From Microbacterium sp. C5A9 (GTDB taxonomy: Bacteria; Actinomycetota; Actinomycetes; Actinomycetales; Microbacteriaceae), in the NCBI RefSeq assembly GCF_022627955.1, contig NZ_JABXGD010000001.1, positions 186,001-250,000 on the forward strand: a stretch of DNA of 64,000 bases, read 5' to 3'. The notes below the pieces were generated by a model. That model did not search any database. It had not been told where the DNA came from and worked only from the letters and a program-made list of their open reading frames with translations. Shown in pieces: positions 1 through 8,538 of this stretch. Every line of letters begins with the position of its first letter. Within the stretch, counting starts at the first letter, position 1. The position numbers and the translations under genes were made by a program.

Positions 1-366
1 GACGAGGCGATGGCCGACCAGGCCGTCGCCGCGGGTCCGCGCATCGCGGTCATCGCGACGCTGCCGACCACGCTGGGCCCGACGACGGCGCTGATCGCCG
101 AGCGCGCAGCTCTCGCGGCCGCGGATCCCGAGATCCTCAGCGAGGTCGTCGAGGGCGCGTTCGCCGCCGTGGCATCGGGTGACCGCGCGACCCATGACGC
201 GCTCGTCGCGGCCGCGATCGAGCGACTGGCGGCGCAGGCCGACGTCGTCGTGCTCGCACAGGCGTCGATGGCGAGCGCGGCAGCCGCCGTGCACGTCGAC
301 GTGCCGGTGCTGACGAGCCTCGAACCCGGGATCACCCGGCTCCGAGATGCGCTCGCCGCGCGCTGA
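1..366 (+). CDS. Asp/Glu/hydantoin racemase-like protein, 3' part only
   Basis: The reading frame is open from base 1, so the N-terminus lies outside the window and only about the last 121 residues are seen. The visible part has alternating small-residue strands and helices, including VIATLPTTLGPTTALI, ADVVVLAQASMA and a C-terminal VPVLTSLEPGITRLRDAL. This is the usual C-terminal half of the aspartate/glutamate/hydantoin racemase superfamily. In that family the second catalytic Cys lies in the segment VVVLAQASM, which has no Cys here, so the usual two-Cys racemase chemistry may not apply. It ends just before the convergent SorC regulator, which may control it, but the upstream context is missing. 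Substrate unknown. Confidence 0.6.
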   Translation, partial: DEAMADQAVAAGPRIAVIATLPTTLGPTTALIAERAALAAADPEILSEVVEGAFAAVASGDRATHDALVAAAIERLAAQADVVVLAQASMASAAAAVHVDVPVLTSLEPGITRLRDALAAR

Positions 367-376
367 CGGGTCGAGC

Positions 377-1381
377 TCAGGAATCGAGCAGCGAGCGTGC
401 CGTGCCCAGGTCGGTCACGAGGGCGTTGACCCACCCTCCGGCCAGTGCGCCGCGGATGGCGTCGACCTTGTGGGCGCCTCCGGCGATGCCCAGGCGGCGG
501 GGGATGCGGCGCAGATCGTCGACGGGGATCGCGATCACCCGCTCGTCGAAGCCCTCCTGCACGGGGCTGCCGTCGAGCCGGTAGGTGCGGTGGCAGATGT
601 CACCGACGGCGCCGTCGGCCAGCAGCTCGGCCCGCTCGTTCGCGGCGAAGGCGTTGCCGCTGGAGGCGAGCACGTCGCTGGGCTCGATGTTGCCGATGCC
701 CATGATGGTCATGGTGAGCTCGCGCCAGCGTCGGCTGATCTCCTGCATCGAGGGATCCTCGAGCAGGGAGTCCCTGATCGCGGCGTTCGCGACGATTCCC
801 GGAGCCTGCACGTGCACGGCCTCGGCGCCGAGGATGCGCGCGAGGTCGCCGAGCAGGTGGTGGCTGTGACCCTGCACCTCGGGTGCGCCGGAGCCTCCGA
901 GCAGCTGCACCACCTCGGTGGCGCCGCGCGCGGCGAACGGTCGCATGCGGTCGACGACCGCGAGCAGGGTCTGGCTCCACGACGAGACGCCGATCCTGTC
1001 GGTGCCCGAGAGCGTCGCCTCGAGGTACGCCGCGGCTCCCGCGCCGATCGCCGCCAGGGTCTCGTCGCGGTCGGCATCGGGGTCGACGTCGACCACCACG
1101 GCCTCGGCCAGGCCGAAGCGCTGTTCGAGGAGCTCCTCGGTCTCGGCGTAGACGCCAGGGGCCACCGTGACGATCGTGCGGACGATACCCATGGTCGTGG
1201 CGCGCTTGAGCAGCCGCGAGACCTTGGCCTGCGAGATGTTGAGGGCGTCGGCGATGTCGGCCTGACGGATGCCGCGCTCGTGGTACATCCGGGCGACCTT
1301 GGTCATCAGTCGCACTTGTCCGTCGAGCGGTCGGCTGTAAGTATTCGAAGGCACCAGCGCCGTCCTCTCTCGCGATCTCAT
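377..1381 (-). CDS. SorC/DeoR-type sugar-binding transcriptional regulator
   Basis: The product has 334 residues. An N-terminal helix-turn-helix (KVARMYHERGIRQADIADAL, then ISQAKVSRLLKRA) is followed by a large phosphosugar-binding domain. This is the SorC family layout, in which a phosphorylated sugar usually controls DNA binding. A shorter start at 1306 (MTKVARMYHERG) fits the family length better and cannot be excluded. The gene diverges from the SDR at 1474. The shared 92-base gap holds a 12-base near-palindrome, TTCGCTAACGAA, at 1387-1398 and GAATATTC at 1400-1407, both plausible operators. The regulated pathway is not established. The neighbours are a racemase-like gene and the apiose-type operon. 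Confidence 0.85.
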   Translation of the reverse strand: MRSRERTALVPSNTYSRPLDGQVRLMTKVARMYHERGIRQADIADALNISQAKVSRLLKRATTMGIVRTIVTVAPGVYAETEELLEQRFGLAEAVVVDVDPDADRDETLAAIGAGAAAYLEATLSGTDRIGVSSWSQTLLAVVDRMRPFAARGATEVVQLLGGSGAPEVQGHSHHLLGDLARILGAEAVHVQAPGIVANAAIRDSLLEDPSMQEISRRWRELTMTIMGIGNIEPSDVLASSGNAFAANERAELLADGAVGDICHRTYRLDGSPVQEGFDERVIAIPVDDLRRIPRRLGIAGGAHKVDAIRGALAGGWVNALVTDLGTARSLLDS

Positions 1382-1386
1382 GATGA

Positions 1387-1407
1387 TTCGCTAACGAAAG
1401 AATATTC
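1387..1407. promoter_or_regulatory. Candidate operator in the SorC/SDR divergent gap
   Basis: TTCGCTAACGAA (1387-1398) is a near-palindrome with TTCG/CGAA arms, and GAATATTC (1400-1407) is a perfect 8-base palindrome. They sit side by side between the divergent SorC regulator and the SDR gene. The assignment to SorC is inferred from position only. Confidence 0.35.
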
Positions 1408-1473
1408 AATGCGAGGCGTGTGCGCCACTCGCTACGCCGCACGCACCCACTCATCACCCAGAGGAGCCTGCAC

Positions 1474-2331
1474 ATGATCATCGGCGTCACCGGCAGCGAA
1501 GGCAAGCTCGGCAGGGCGACTGTGGCGCGACTGCGCGACGAGGGCCACGAGGTCGTCGGCTTCGACCTCGCAGGTCCGGCGGGAGCGGGGTTCACGCGGG
1601 TCGACCTCGGCGACTACGGGCAGGTGCTGGATGCACTCCTCGGCGTGACCGCGCGCCACGCCGGTCTCGACGCGCTGGTGCACCTGGCCGCCATCCCCGT
1701 CAACGGACTCGTGCCCGACGTGACTACCTTCGAGAACAACGTCATGGCATCGTTCCACGTGCTCCTCGCGGCACACCGCGCGGGCATCCGCACGATCGTC
1801 ACCGCATCGAGCATCACCGCCACCGGCTTCCCCTACGAGGTGCCGCCGCCCTTCCTGCCGCTCGACGAGAGCCACGCACAGGCGTTCACCACCTATGCGC
1901 TGGGCAAGGTCGTCGAGGAGGCGATGTCGGCGCAGCTGGTGCACTGGGCGGACGGCACCTCGATCACCGCGCTGCGCTTCACCAACGTCGTGGCCGCCGA
2001 TGAGTACGCGACGTTCGAGCGCGCCGCCGAGCCCGGGTACCGTCGTGATCTGCTCGGGTCGTGGGTCGACGCCCGTGACGGGGCACAGGCGGTCTCTCTG
2101 GCGCTGCGCCACGCGCAGCCGGGTTTCGAGATCTACCACGTCGCGCATCCGCTCTCCGGCATCGCTGCTCCCTCGCGCGACGCGGCCGAGCGATGGTTCC
2201 CCGGAGTGCCCGTGGCCGACGACCTCGGAGCGCACGAGTCGCTGTTCTCGGTGCGCAAGATCCAGGAGCGTCTGGGGTTCGCCCCCGAGTTCGACTGGCG
2301 CACGCCCTCGGTCGGACCCGGCCGGAGCTAG
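1474..2331 (+). CDS. Extended SDR, NAD(P)-dependent epimerase/dehydrogenase
   Basis: The product has 285 residues with a Rossmann start IIGVTGSEGKLG (TGxxGxxG type), a catalytic YxxxK (TYALGKVVEE) and a preceding TASSITA serine. I chose the ATG at 1474 because GAGGAG at 1461-1466 is a good ribosome site and the Rossmann strand starts immediately after. It resembles uronate-dehydrogenase-type SDRs, which oxidise an aldose to its lactone. Next to a lactonase-containing operon this makes it one candidate for an aldose (possibly D-apiose) 1-dehydrogenase, but that is inference. Its stop TAG overlaps the stop of the convergent lactonase gene within CTAG (2328-2331). Cytoplasmic. Confidence 0.8.
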   Translation: MIIGVTGSEGKLGRATVARLRDEGHEVVGFDLAGPAGAGFTRVDLGDYGQVLDALLGVTARHAGLDALVHLAAIPVNGLVPDVTTFENNVMASFHVLLAAHRAGIRTIVTASSITATGFPYEVPPPFLPLDESHAQAFTTYALGKVVEEAMSAQLVHWADGTSITALRFTNVVAADEYATFERAAEPGYRRDLLGSWVDARDGAQAVSLALRHAQPGFEIYHVAHPLSGIAAPSRDAAERWFPGVPVADDLGAHESLFSVRKIQERLGFAPEFDWRTPSVGPGRS

Positions 2332-4103
2332 TCCGCCGCGCCGGTGCCGGTCAGGAGCGTCCACTCCCCGCCGGCCAGCTCGACGTCGATCGTGGTGACA
2401 CCGACGCCCGCACCCGCACCGCCGCTGTCACGGGAACGGGAACCGTGCACGCGCACCGAGAAGCGCCGCGTCTGCCGACCGACGTTCGCGGCGAGGACCA
2501 CGTCTGCGCCCTCCGATCGCGATCCGATCGCCCAGATCAGACCGTCGGGACTGTCTCCGGTGAGCAGCGCGGCGTCGTGCGCGCCGAGGCCGAGAAGCGC
2601 CGTCATCGCGTGCTCGGCCGGGGTGCCCGCGAGGCCTCGTGCGCCGGAGGTCTCGAACCATGAGATCGTCGCCACTCCCGGCACCGCGAGTGCGGCAGCG
2701 CTCGCGACCAGCCAGGCCGCCAATCCGTCGGCCCGCTGCCTGGCGTCGTCCGCGCCGGTGAACTGCGCCCCGTACCCCTCGCTGAGGTCTGCGCGCGTGG
2801 GGCGCGGCTCCGGGCTGGTCGCGACGTTGTTAAAGCGCGGCCGAAGCGCCACGGGGCCGATGTGCACCGGCGGTCCCGCGGCGATGTCGACGCTCTGGCG
2901 GGCGATGAGCCGCTGCATCGGCAGCGACTCGATGAGCTGCTCCGTGTCCGCGGTGTGGAACAGGGGGGTGGTGGTGACGGCGATCCCGTCGACGTCGCGG
3001 GGGATGCGCTGCTGCTCGCGGTTGAGCTCGGTGAAGTGCGAGCGCGCACCCGCGAGGATCGCCGCGTCGACTCCGGTGCCGGCGATCGCCGCTCGCAGCG
3101 CGGCGACCGTCGGGCCGTCGCTCACGTGCAGCACCGAATCGAAGGCCGTGAGGCGGACGACCTCGTACCCGCTCATCGCCCGCGCGGCCTCGCGCAGGGG
3201 GGCGGCGGTGCCGTCGGTGATCAGCCGTACGTCGAGCGGGATGCCGTCGTCACCGGCGCGGGCGAGTGCCGCCGCCCAGGTCGGGGTCGTGAGATCGAGC
3301 TCGACGACCCGGAAGTCTCCGAGGCGCGACGGTGCGACGGGTGCAGGGGCCGTGGACGCCTCGACGCCGATCTGCGGGAACGCACCCTGCTCGTGCAGGT
3401 CGATCACGCTCGCCGCCGGGGCCGGAGGAGGCCCGTCGGGGGAGTGCTCCGCCGCGTCGACCGTGATCGTGATCGTCTGATGCACGCGCTCGCCGGCAGG
3501 CAGGCGGTACGGGTACGGCAGGTCCAGCGGTCGGCTGTACGTCTTGAACGAGGCGTCGGTCCAGTTGCGCTGATCCTCCATCTCGAACACGTCGCCCTCG
3601 AAGCGGATGCCGGTGCCGCCGTCGATGCGCAGCTCGCGGATGTCCCTGATCGGCTGGTGCGGGCTGATCGCGGTGGGGAACCGCGTCGCATCGACGCTGT
3701 CGTCGGGGTGCACCACCGTCACGCCGCTGCCCGCGCTCGCCGCGGGGTGCAGGGTGACCAGGCCCACGCGACACGTGTCCAGGTCGGTGTGGTTCGTCGC
3801 ATCCCAGTCGATCGTGAGCCGGTGCGCCGCGGCGGTCACCGTGAGGCGTGACGAGATCCGCGCGCCGAGGCCCTCGTGTCGCAGGGTCAGGATCAGCGTG
3901 TCGGCCGCCGACTCGACGGCGTCCACGCTCGCCGGGACCGTCAGCCAGCCGTGGTCGCGCACCGCCGCGCGCACCGCACGCACGAGCATCCGCCCGTCGT
4001 GCCGGATCTCCGCCAGCTCGTCGCCGCGCCGTGCGATGCTCCAGGCGCCGGAGGTCCACAGCGCCTCATCGTCACGCCACCAGGAATTCCTCGTCGAGTC
4101 CAC
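2328..4103 (-). CDS. D-apionate lactonase-like protein (ApnL-like)
   Basis: The product is a 591-residue cytoplasmic protein without signal peptide, starting at GTG 4103. Recognisable segments are a central EGDVFEMEDQRNWTDASFKTY, followed by a TIM-barrel-like half with TLVGLGAHDAALL-type strands and a C-terminal beta domain. I recall this pattern, especially the EMEDQRNWTDAS segment, from D-apionolactonases of D-apiose catabolism, which hydrolyse D-apionolactone to D-apionate. The assignment is supported by the ApnO-like and OiaC-like genes in the same operon. It is the last gene of the minus-strand operon, 50 bases after the LacI gene. A copy of the AACCGGTT operator lies 12 bases upstream of its start. 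No strong ribosome site is visible. Confidence 0.6.
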   Translation of the reverse strand: MDSTRNSWWRDDEALWTSGAWSIARRGDELAEIRHDGRMLVRAVRAAVRDHGWLTVPASVDAVESAADTLILTLRHEGLGARISSRLTVTAAAHRLTIDWDATNHTDLDTCRVGLVTLHPAASAGSGVTVVHPDDSVDATRFPTAISPHQPIRDIRELRIDGGTGIRFEGDVFEMEDQRNWTDASFKTYSRPLDLPYPYRLPAGERVHQTITITVDAAEHSPDGPPPAPAASVIDLHEQGAFPQIGVEASTAPAPVAPSRLGDFRVVELDLTTPTWAAALARAGDDGIPLDVRLITDGTAAPLREAARAMSGYEVVRLTAFDSVLHVSDGPTVAALRAAIAGTGVDAAILAGARSHFTELNREQQRIPRDVDGIAVTTTPLFHTADTEQLIESLPMQRLIARQSVDIAAGPPVHIGPVALRPRFNNVATSPEPRPTRADLSEGYGAQFTGADDARQRADGLAAWLVASAAALAVPGVATISWFETSGARGLAGTPAEHAMTALLGLGAHDAALLTGDSPDGLIWAIGSRSEGADVVLAANVGRQTRRFSVRVHGSRSRDSGGAGAGVGVTTIDVELAGGEWTLLTGTGAAD

Positions 4104-4109
4104 CGTGCC

Positions 4110-4127
4110 AGCCTAACCGGTTGACCA
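4110..4127. promoter_or_regulatory. LacI-type operator copy 3 (AACCGGTT)
   Basis: The core AACCGGTT at 4115-4122 is flanked by GACCA on the right. It matches AAnCGnTT, the core of LacI-family operators. It lies between the LacI gene and the lactonase gene, immediately upstream of the lactonase start. The same core with the same right flank occurs at 10851-10858 and 10919-10926. Confidence 0.6.
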
Positions 4128-4153
4128 ATCCGGGGCGACGGATGCGTGGGCCG

Positions 4154-5221
4154 TCACGCCTCGGCGCGGGTGCCGGCGGAGCCGATCGTGCTCTCTCCCG
4201 GGCGGATGCGCACGGGCAGCGCGACCCTCTCGTGCACGTGGTCGTGCTCCTCCTCGGCGGCGAGCAGCCGCACGCCCTCGGCGCCCATCGCGAACCCGGG
4301 GAGCTCGATCGACGTCAGGGTCATCCAGTCGGCACCGTCGTCGCGGTGATCACCGTCCATGCCGACCACGGCGACGTCGTCGGGCACCCTCAGCGCGCCG
4401 TGCTCGCGGAGGAGCTGCAGCACCCCGAGCGCGACCTTGTCGTTGACGGCGAGGATCGCGCATCGCTCCCGGGCGAGCAGAGGAAGAAGGTCTTCCGCGG
4501 CGCGACGGCCGTCTGCCGCCATGAGCCCGGCGGCATCGATCTCGGTGAGCCTTACGCCGCGCTCGGCGGCGGCCTGCCGCAGGCCGCGACGGCGTTCGAC
4601 GACCGGCTGCACGATATCGGGGATCGACACGAAGAACGCACGGCGGATGCCCAGATCGGCGATGTGATCGACGGCGGCCCGACCCACCTGCACGTTGTCC
4701 ATCAGCACGGTGCACCAGTCGGCGCCCGGCACGTCGTAGTTCACCACCACGATCGGCCGCACGTGATTGCGGATCCTCGCGATGCCCGCGGTGGGGTCGC
4801 GCATCGAGGCGACCATCACGCCGCCGGTCCTCGCCTCGGCGAAGTGCTCGAGGAACTCGTCCTGGAGGTCGTGCTGCACGGTGCCGGAAGCGAGCTCGTG
4901 CGCGTTGAACAGGCTGTTCGCCATCATCAGGTAGCGGCCGTTCGCGGCGGCCGTGAGCTGTGCTCCGCGTGAGATCTCGACGAACAGGACGTTCACGAGG
5001 TCGGGGGTGATCAGGCCCAGGGCGTCCGACCGGTTGCGGATCAGCGTGCGACCTGCCGAGCTGCGGATGTAGCCGAGGCGGTCGATGACCTCCTGCACGC
5101 GCTGCAGGGTCTCGGGCGCGAGGCGTGCCGGGGCGTTGATCGCGTTCGACACGGTGCCCACCGACACCCCGGCTTCACGAGCCACGGCGTTGATCGTGGG
5201 ATTCGCTCGGGAATCCGGCAT
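4154..5221 (-). CDS. LacI-family repressor of the apiose-type operon
   Basis: The product has 355 residues. The N-terminal HTH (TINAVAREAGVSVGTVSNAI) and hinge region are followed by a periplasmic-binding-protein-like effector domain ending around VVGMDGDHRDDGADWMTL. The start at 5221 puts the HTH at residues 9-28, as is normal for LacI proteins. The gene lies inside the minus-strand operon between the SDR and the lactonase gene. Three AACCGGTT palindromes of the LacI core type AAnCGnTT sit at the control regions of this operon, so autoregulation and repression of the pathway are likely. The inducer is unknown; a D-apiose derivative would fit the context. Confidence 0.9.
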   Translation of the reverse strand: MPDSRANPTINAVAREAGVSVGTVSNAINAPARLAPETLQRVQEVIDRLGYIRSSAGRTLIRNRSDALGLITPDLVNVLFVEISRGAQLTAAANGRYLMMANSLFNAHELASGTVQHDLQDEFLEHFAEARTGGVMVASMRDPTAGIARIRNHVRPIVVVNYDVPGADWCTVLMDNVQVGRAAVDHIADLGIRRAFFVSIPDIVQPVVERRRGLRQAAAERGVRLTEIDAAGLMAADGRRAAEDLLPLLARERCAILAVNDKVALGVLQLLREHGALRVPDDVAVVGMDGDHRDDGADWMTLTSIELPGFAMGAEGVRLLAAEEEHDHVHERVALPVRIRPGESTIGSAGTRAEA

Positions 5222-5356
5222 GGGCACCCCCTCACGGTTTGCACTGTGACGCAATCGTAGGGGAGTGCGGGGACCATCGACGGATCCCCGCACCGTGCCT
5301 CGACGTGTCCCCGTTCTCGGAGACGCGTCCTCGCTCTGGGAGACGTGTCCTCGACC

Positions 5357-6112
5357 TCAGAGAGAGGTCATCCCGCCGTCCACGGCGAAGAGGGCTCCCG
5401 TGGCGAAGTCGGCGTCGCTGCTGGCCAGGAACACCATGATTCCCTCGACATCGGCGGGCGTGCCCGCGCGGCCGACGGGGATGCGGCCCACGATGGCGGC
5501 GCGCGACTCCGGGTCGTCCGAGATCGTCGACACCAGCCCGGTCTCGGTGTACGCGGGCACCACGGTGTTCACGCGGATGCCGTCGCGCGCGTACGCCGCG
5601 GCGACCGTGCGCGTGAGGCCGTGGATGCCGGCCTTCGACGCGGAGTATGCCGTGAAGTCCTGCCCCTCGCCGGTGAGCCCGGTGGGGCTGCCGGTGAGGA
5701 TGATCGAGCCTCCGTCCGAGGCCAGCATCGCCCGGACCGCGTGCTTCACCGTGAGGAACGTGCCGGTCAGGTTGACGTCGATCGTGCGGCGCCAGACGTC
5801 GAGGTCGAGGTCGGCGGCCTTCGCATCCTGACCGAACAGCTGCACGCCGGCGTTCGCGACGACGACGTCGGGCGACCAGCCGTCGGCCGCCGCCTCGGTG
5901 AAGGCGGCCTCGACCGACGACTCGTCGGAGATGTCGACGACGACGGCACGCGCCCGCTCGCCGATCGACGCGGCGACGGAGGAGGCGGCATCGGCGTCGC
6001 GGTCCGCGATGATCACCCGTGCACCCTCCCGCGCGAAGCGCTCCGCCACGCTGCGTCCGATGCCCGCTCCCGCTCCCGTGACCAGGGCGGTCCTGCCTTC
6101 GAGCCGGGCCAT
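5357..6112 (-). CDS. Classical SDR oxidoreductase (possible sugar or polyol dehydrogenase)
   Basis: The product has 251 residues with all hallmarks of a classical short-chain dehydrogenase: TGAGAGIG at the N-terminus, the NAG motif (VVVANAGV), a catalytic Ser (LTGSPTG) and YSASK. The C-terminus FAVDGGMTSL is typical. One base separates it from the ApnO-like gene upstream, so the two are co-transcribed. In this pathway it could oxidise D-apiose to the lactone or a tetritol to L-erythrulose; the sequence alone does not decide. No Gfo/Idh-type apiose dehydrogenase (ApsD-like) is part of the operon, which leaves a step for this enzyme or for the SDR at 1474. Confidence 0.8.
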   Translation of the reverse strand: MARLEGRTALVTGAGAGIGRSVAERFAREGARVIIADRDADAASSVAASIGERARAVVVDISDESSVEAAFTEAAADGWSPDVVVANAGVQLFGQDAKAADLDLDVWRRTIDVNLTGTFLTVKHAVRAMLASDGGSIILTGSPTGLTGEGQDFTAYSASKAGIHGLTRTVAAAYARDGIRVNTVVPAYTETGLVSTISDDPESRAAIVGRIPVGRAGTPADVEGIMVFLASSDADFATGALFAVDGGMTSL

Positions 6113-6113
6113 G

Positions 6114-6962
6114 TCAGCGCTCGATCCGGTCGAGGTGCAGCATGCGGGCGAGGTTCTTGTCGAGCTCGTCGTCGCGGAAGATCTTCTTCCAGTCGTCCTT
6201 GATGATGCTCTCGCGGCCGTAGTCCATGGCGATCAGGCATGCGTCGGAGAACGGGTTGTCGCCGCGCAGACCGTTGGCGAGCGCCACCTGGGTGTGGCCG
6301 TAGAGGATGCTGCGGGCGGCCGCCTCAGGCACGCCCATGGTGGTCACGGCCTCGTGCAGCGCTTCGTTGAGCAGGGCGCCGATCATACAGGCGACCGTCT
6401 CGACGAGCGTCGGCTCGAGCTGGGCGAGCTGCTTCACGGTGACCCAGTGCACGTCGATCACGGGGGCGTAGATGGCGCGCACGGTCTCTTCGACGATCGC
6501 CCGGGCGGCCGGGTCGTCGCTCTCGACGGCGGCGATGGCGTCCTGAGGCGCGGCGATGCCGCCGAACGTGTCGGCCCACTGCTCGGGCGTCTCGCGCTGC
6601 AGGAAGATCGACGGATGGCACGGGTGCGCCACGGCCTGGATGACGTCTTCGCGCGTGGTCAGGAGTCCGGCGTAGGCGGCGGCAGGGTCGAGCGTAAGCA
6701 CGATCGCGCCGGAGCGCAGCTGGGGGACCAGCTCGGCCGTGACCGGCCCGAGAGCGAGGTCGGGCACGGCGAGCACGACGATGTCGGCGTCGGCGACGGC
6801 GGTCGCCGCGTCGGTGAGCGTGCGCCCGGCGTCGGTCGTGCGCTGTCGGCCGGCGGGGGAGTTCTCGACGTACCAGGCGGTGTGGTCGGTCCGCGCGAGG
6901 TTGTCGGACACGCGCATGCCCATCTTCCCTCCGGCGCCGATGACGGCGATCTTGTGGCTCAT
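6114..6962 (-). CDS. D-apionate oxidoisomerase-like protein (ApnO-like)
   Basis: The product has 282 residues. It begins with a Rossmann fingerprint, IAVIGAGGKMGMR (GAGGKMG at residues 9-15). A long helical C-terminal domain resembling phosphogluconate-dehydrogenase C-domains follows, with HPCHPSIFLQ in the middle and DWKKIFRDDELDKNLARML at the end. This combination matches what I remember of D-apionate oxidoisomerase, which converts D-apionate to 3-oxo-isoapionate. The start ATG at 6962 overlaps the stop of the upstream TIM-barrel gene (ATGA), indicating coupled translation. It is the step-defining gene of the predicted pathway. Alternative: another beta-hydroxyacid dehydrogenase-like enzyme. 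Confidence 0.65.
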   Translation of the reverse strand: MSHKIAVIGAGGKMGMRVSDNLARTDHTAWYVENSPAGRQRTTDAGRTLTDAATAVADADIVVLAVPDLALGPVTAELVPQLRSGAIVLTLDPAAAYAGLLTTREDVIQAVAHPCHPSIFLQRETPEQWADTFGGIAAPQDAIAAVESDDPAARAIVEETVRAIYAPVIDVHWVTVKQLAQLEPTLVETVACMIGALLNEALHEAVTTMGVPEAAARSILYGHTQVALANGLRGDNPFSDACLIAMDYGRESIIKDDWKKIFRDDELDKNLARMLHLDRIER

Positions 6963-7753
6963 GGTGTGCTCCTCAGGTGGTCCAGGGTGGTGCGGGTCCA
7001 GGCCCGCTCGGTGCGGATGGTGGTCTCGGCGTCGCCCTGCCAGGGCAACCAGTGCTCGACGATCTCGTTGATCCCGCGTTCGCGGGGCGAGACCGTGCGG
7101 AGCAGGTGGGGATAGTCGTGCAGTCCGGCGCCCATGGCGGCGCCGGAGTAGGTGAAGCCGACCCAGCCGTCCTGGCGGGCGAAGGCGAAGTCCTTGACGT
7201 GCACGTTGCGAACATACGGTGCGGTCTGCTCGACGCAGGTGCGGGGGGTCTCGAGTCGGGCGACGACGTTGGCGGGGTCCAGGCAGATGCCGAGGTGATC
7301 GCTGCCGACGCTCTCGACGAGATCGACCAGGTCGCTCGTCGCGACCTGCTCGTAGGTCTCGAGGGCGAGGGTGACGCCCGCCGCCTCGAACGAGCGGATG
7401 CCGTCGCGCAGCCACGCATCCGCCTCCGGGAGGGAGGGTCGGGAGCCGGGCCCGTGCACCATGCTGCGCAGGAGTGCGGCGCCGAACACCTCGGCGATCC
7501 GGAGCTGACGGGCGAGGTGCCGGGGCTCGATGCCCTTGGTGCCCAGCTCGATCGTGAGTCCGAGGTCGGTCGCGGCCGCCGCGGCGTCGCGGAGCTCGGC
7601 GTCGCTCATGTCGTCGAGGGGCGCGTAGTCGCAGATCTGGAAGAGGTCGACGCCCTGGGCGCGGGTGTCCTCGAACGCGCCGATGAGGCTCAACGGCTCG
7701 GGGACGCGGTCGGAGTGCTGCCAGAAGTAGGCGTAGGTGCCGAGCCCGATCAC
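6959..7753 (-). CDS. Xylose-isomerase-like TIM barrel, probable 3-oxo-isoapionate decarboxylase (OiaC-like)
   Basis: The product has 264 residues and the fold signature of the sugar phosphate isomerase/epimerase superfamily. Likely metal ligands are the Glu in ALETYEQ, the Asp in GICLDPANVV, the His in NVHVKDF and the Glu in INEIVEHWLPW. A member of this superfamily is known as OiaC, which decarboxylates 3-oxo-isoapionate to L-erythrulose. The gene is wedged between the ApnO-like gene (ATGA overlap at 6959-6962) and the L-erythrulose-phosphate isomerases (ATGA overlap at 7750-7753), exactly where that activity is required. The family is catalytically diverse, so the call leans heavily on context. 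Confidence 0.6.
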   Translation of the reverse strand: MIGLGTYAYFWQHSDRVPEPLSLIGAFEDTRAQGVDLFQICDYAPLDDMSDAELRDAAAAATDLGLTIELGTKGIEPRHLARQLRIAEVFGAALLRSMVHGPGSRPSLPEADAWLRDGIRSFEAAGVTLALETYEQVATSDLVDLVESVGSDHLGICLDPANVVARLETPRTCVEQTAPYVRNVHVKDFAFARQDGWVGFTYSGAAMGAGLHDYPHLLRTVSPRERGINEIVEHWLPWQGDAETTIRTERAWTRTTLDHLRSTP

Positions 7754-8538
7754 GACGGCCTGCCGGTGGCGGCCAGCGTGCGTCGAGCCGCGAGTGCCGC
7801 GGCCTCGTCGAGCACCGTGACCAGCGCTGCGGGGTCGTGCGCGAAGCGGCCGAGGAACACGCCGTCCACGGCGTCGCCCAGCGCGGTCAGGAGGCCGGGG
7901 CCCGCGGCCCCGCCGTAGATCACCACGGATCCCGCACGGGCGGGGTCGGCGTCGAGTGCATCACGCAGGGCGGCGGCGACGATGCGGATGTGGTCGTGCG
8001 CCGCGGGTTCCGGCGCTCCGATCGCCCACACGGGCTCGTAGGCGACGATCACCGCTCCGGGGTCGGCGCCCTCGACCGCCGAGCGCAGCTGGGCCACCGC
8101 GACGATCGCCGCGCGCGCGGCATCCTGCTGCTCGACCTCCCCGATGCACAGCAGCGGGGTGAGGCCGGCGCCGCGCGCCGCGCGCGTCTTCGCGGCGACG
8201 ATGTCGTCGGTCTCGCCGTGCAGCCGGCGCCGCTCGGCATGTCCGATCTCGGCGATGGTCGCGCCGACCTCGGCGAGCTCGGCCGCGGTGACCTCGCCGG
8301 TGTGCGCGCCCGGGCCGTCGGCGGACACATCCTGACCTCCCACGCGCACCGGCGTCCCGTCGAACGCGGCGATCGCGGGGAGAACCTGCAGGTAGGTCGG
8401 GGTGATGAACAGCTCGACCGCACCGGCGGCGACCGCGTCGTGGCCGCGCACGAGCGCCGCCACCTCGTCGAACCACGCGCGAGCCCGTTCGTGCCCGAAG
8501 TACGTCTTCAGGCTCACGCCGACCGTCACCCGTGACAT
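7750..8538 (-). CDS. Triosephosphate-isomerase-like L-erythrulose-1-phosphate isomerase
   Basis: The product has 262 residues with the TIM catalytic set: Lys11 (VSLKTYF), His100 (IGHAERR) and Glu168 (AYEPVWAIG). The usual N-x-K at the N-terminus is S-L-K here, which separates it from glycolytic TpiA. Homologues paired with an RpiB-like protein and a DhaK-like kinase interconvert L-erythrulose 1-phosphate and D-erythrulose 4-phosphate (LerI in Mycobacterium threitol use, EryH in Brucella erythritol use). The start at 8538 overlaps the RpiB-like stop by one base (TGATG) and the end overlaps the OiaC-like start, so it is inside the operon. Confidence 0.75.
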   Translation of the reverse strand: MSRVTVGVSLKTYFGHERARAWFDEVAALVRGHDAVAAGAVELFITPTYLQVLPAIAAFDGTPVRVGGQDVSADGPGAHTGEVTAAELAEVGATIAEIGHAERRRLHGETDDIVAAKTRAARGAGLTPLLCIGEVEQQDAARAAIVAVAQLRSAVEGADPGAVIVAYEPVWAIGAPEPAAHDHIRIVAAALRDALDADPARAGSVVIYGGAAGPGLLTALGDAVDGVFLGRFAHDPAALVTVLDEAAALAARRTLAATGRPS

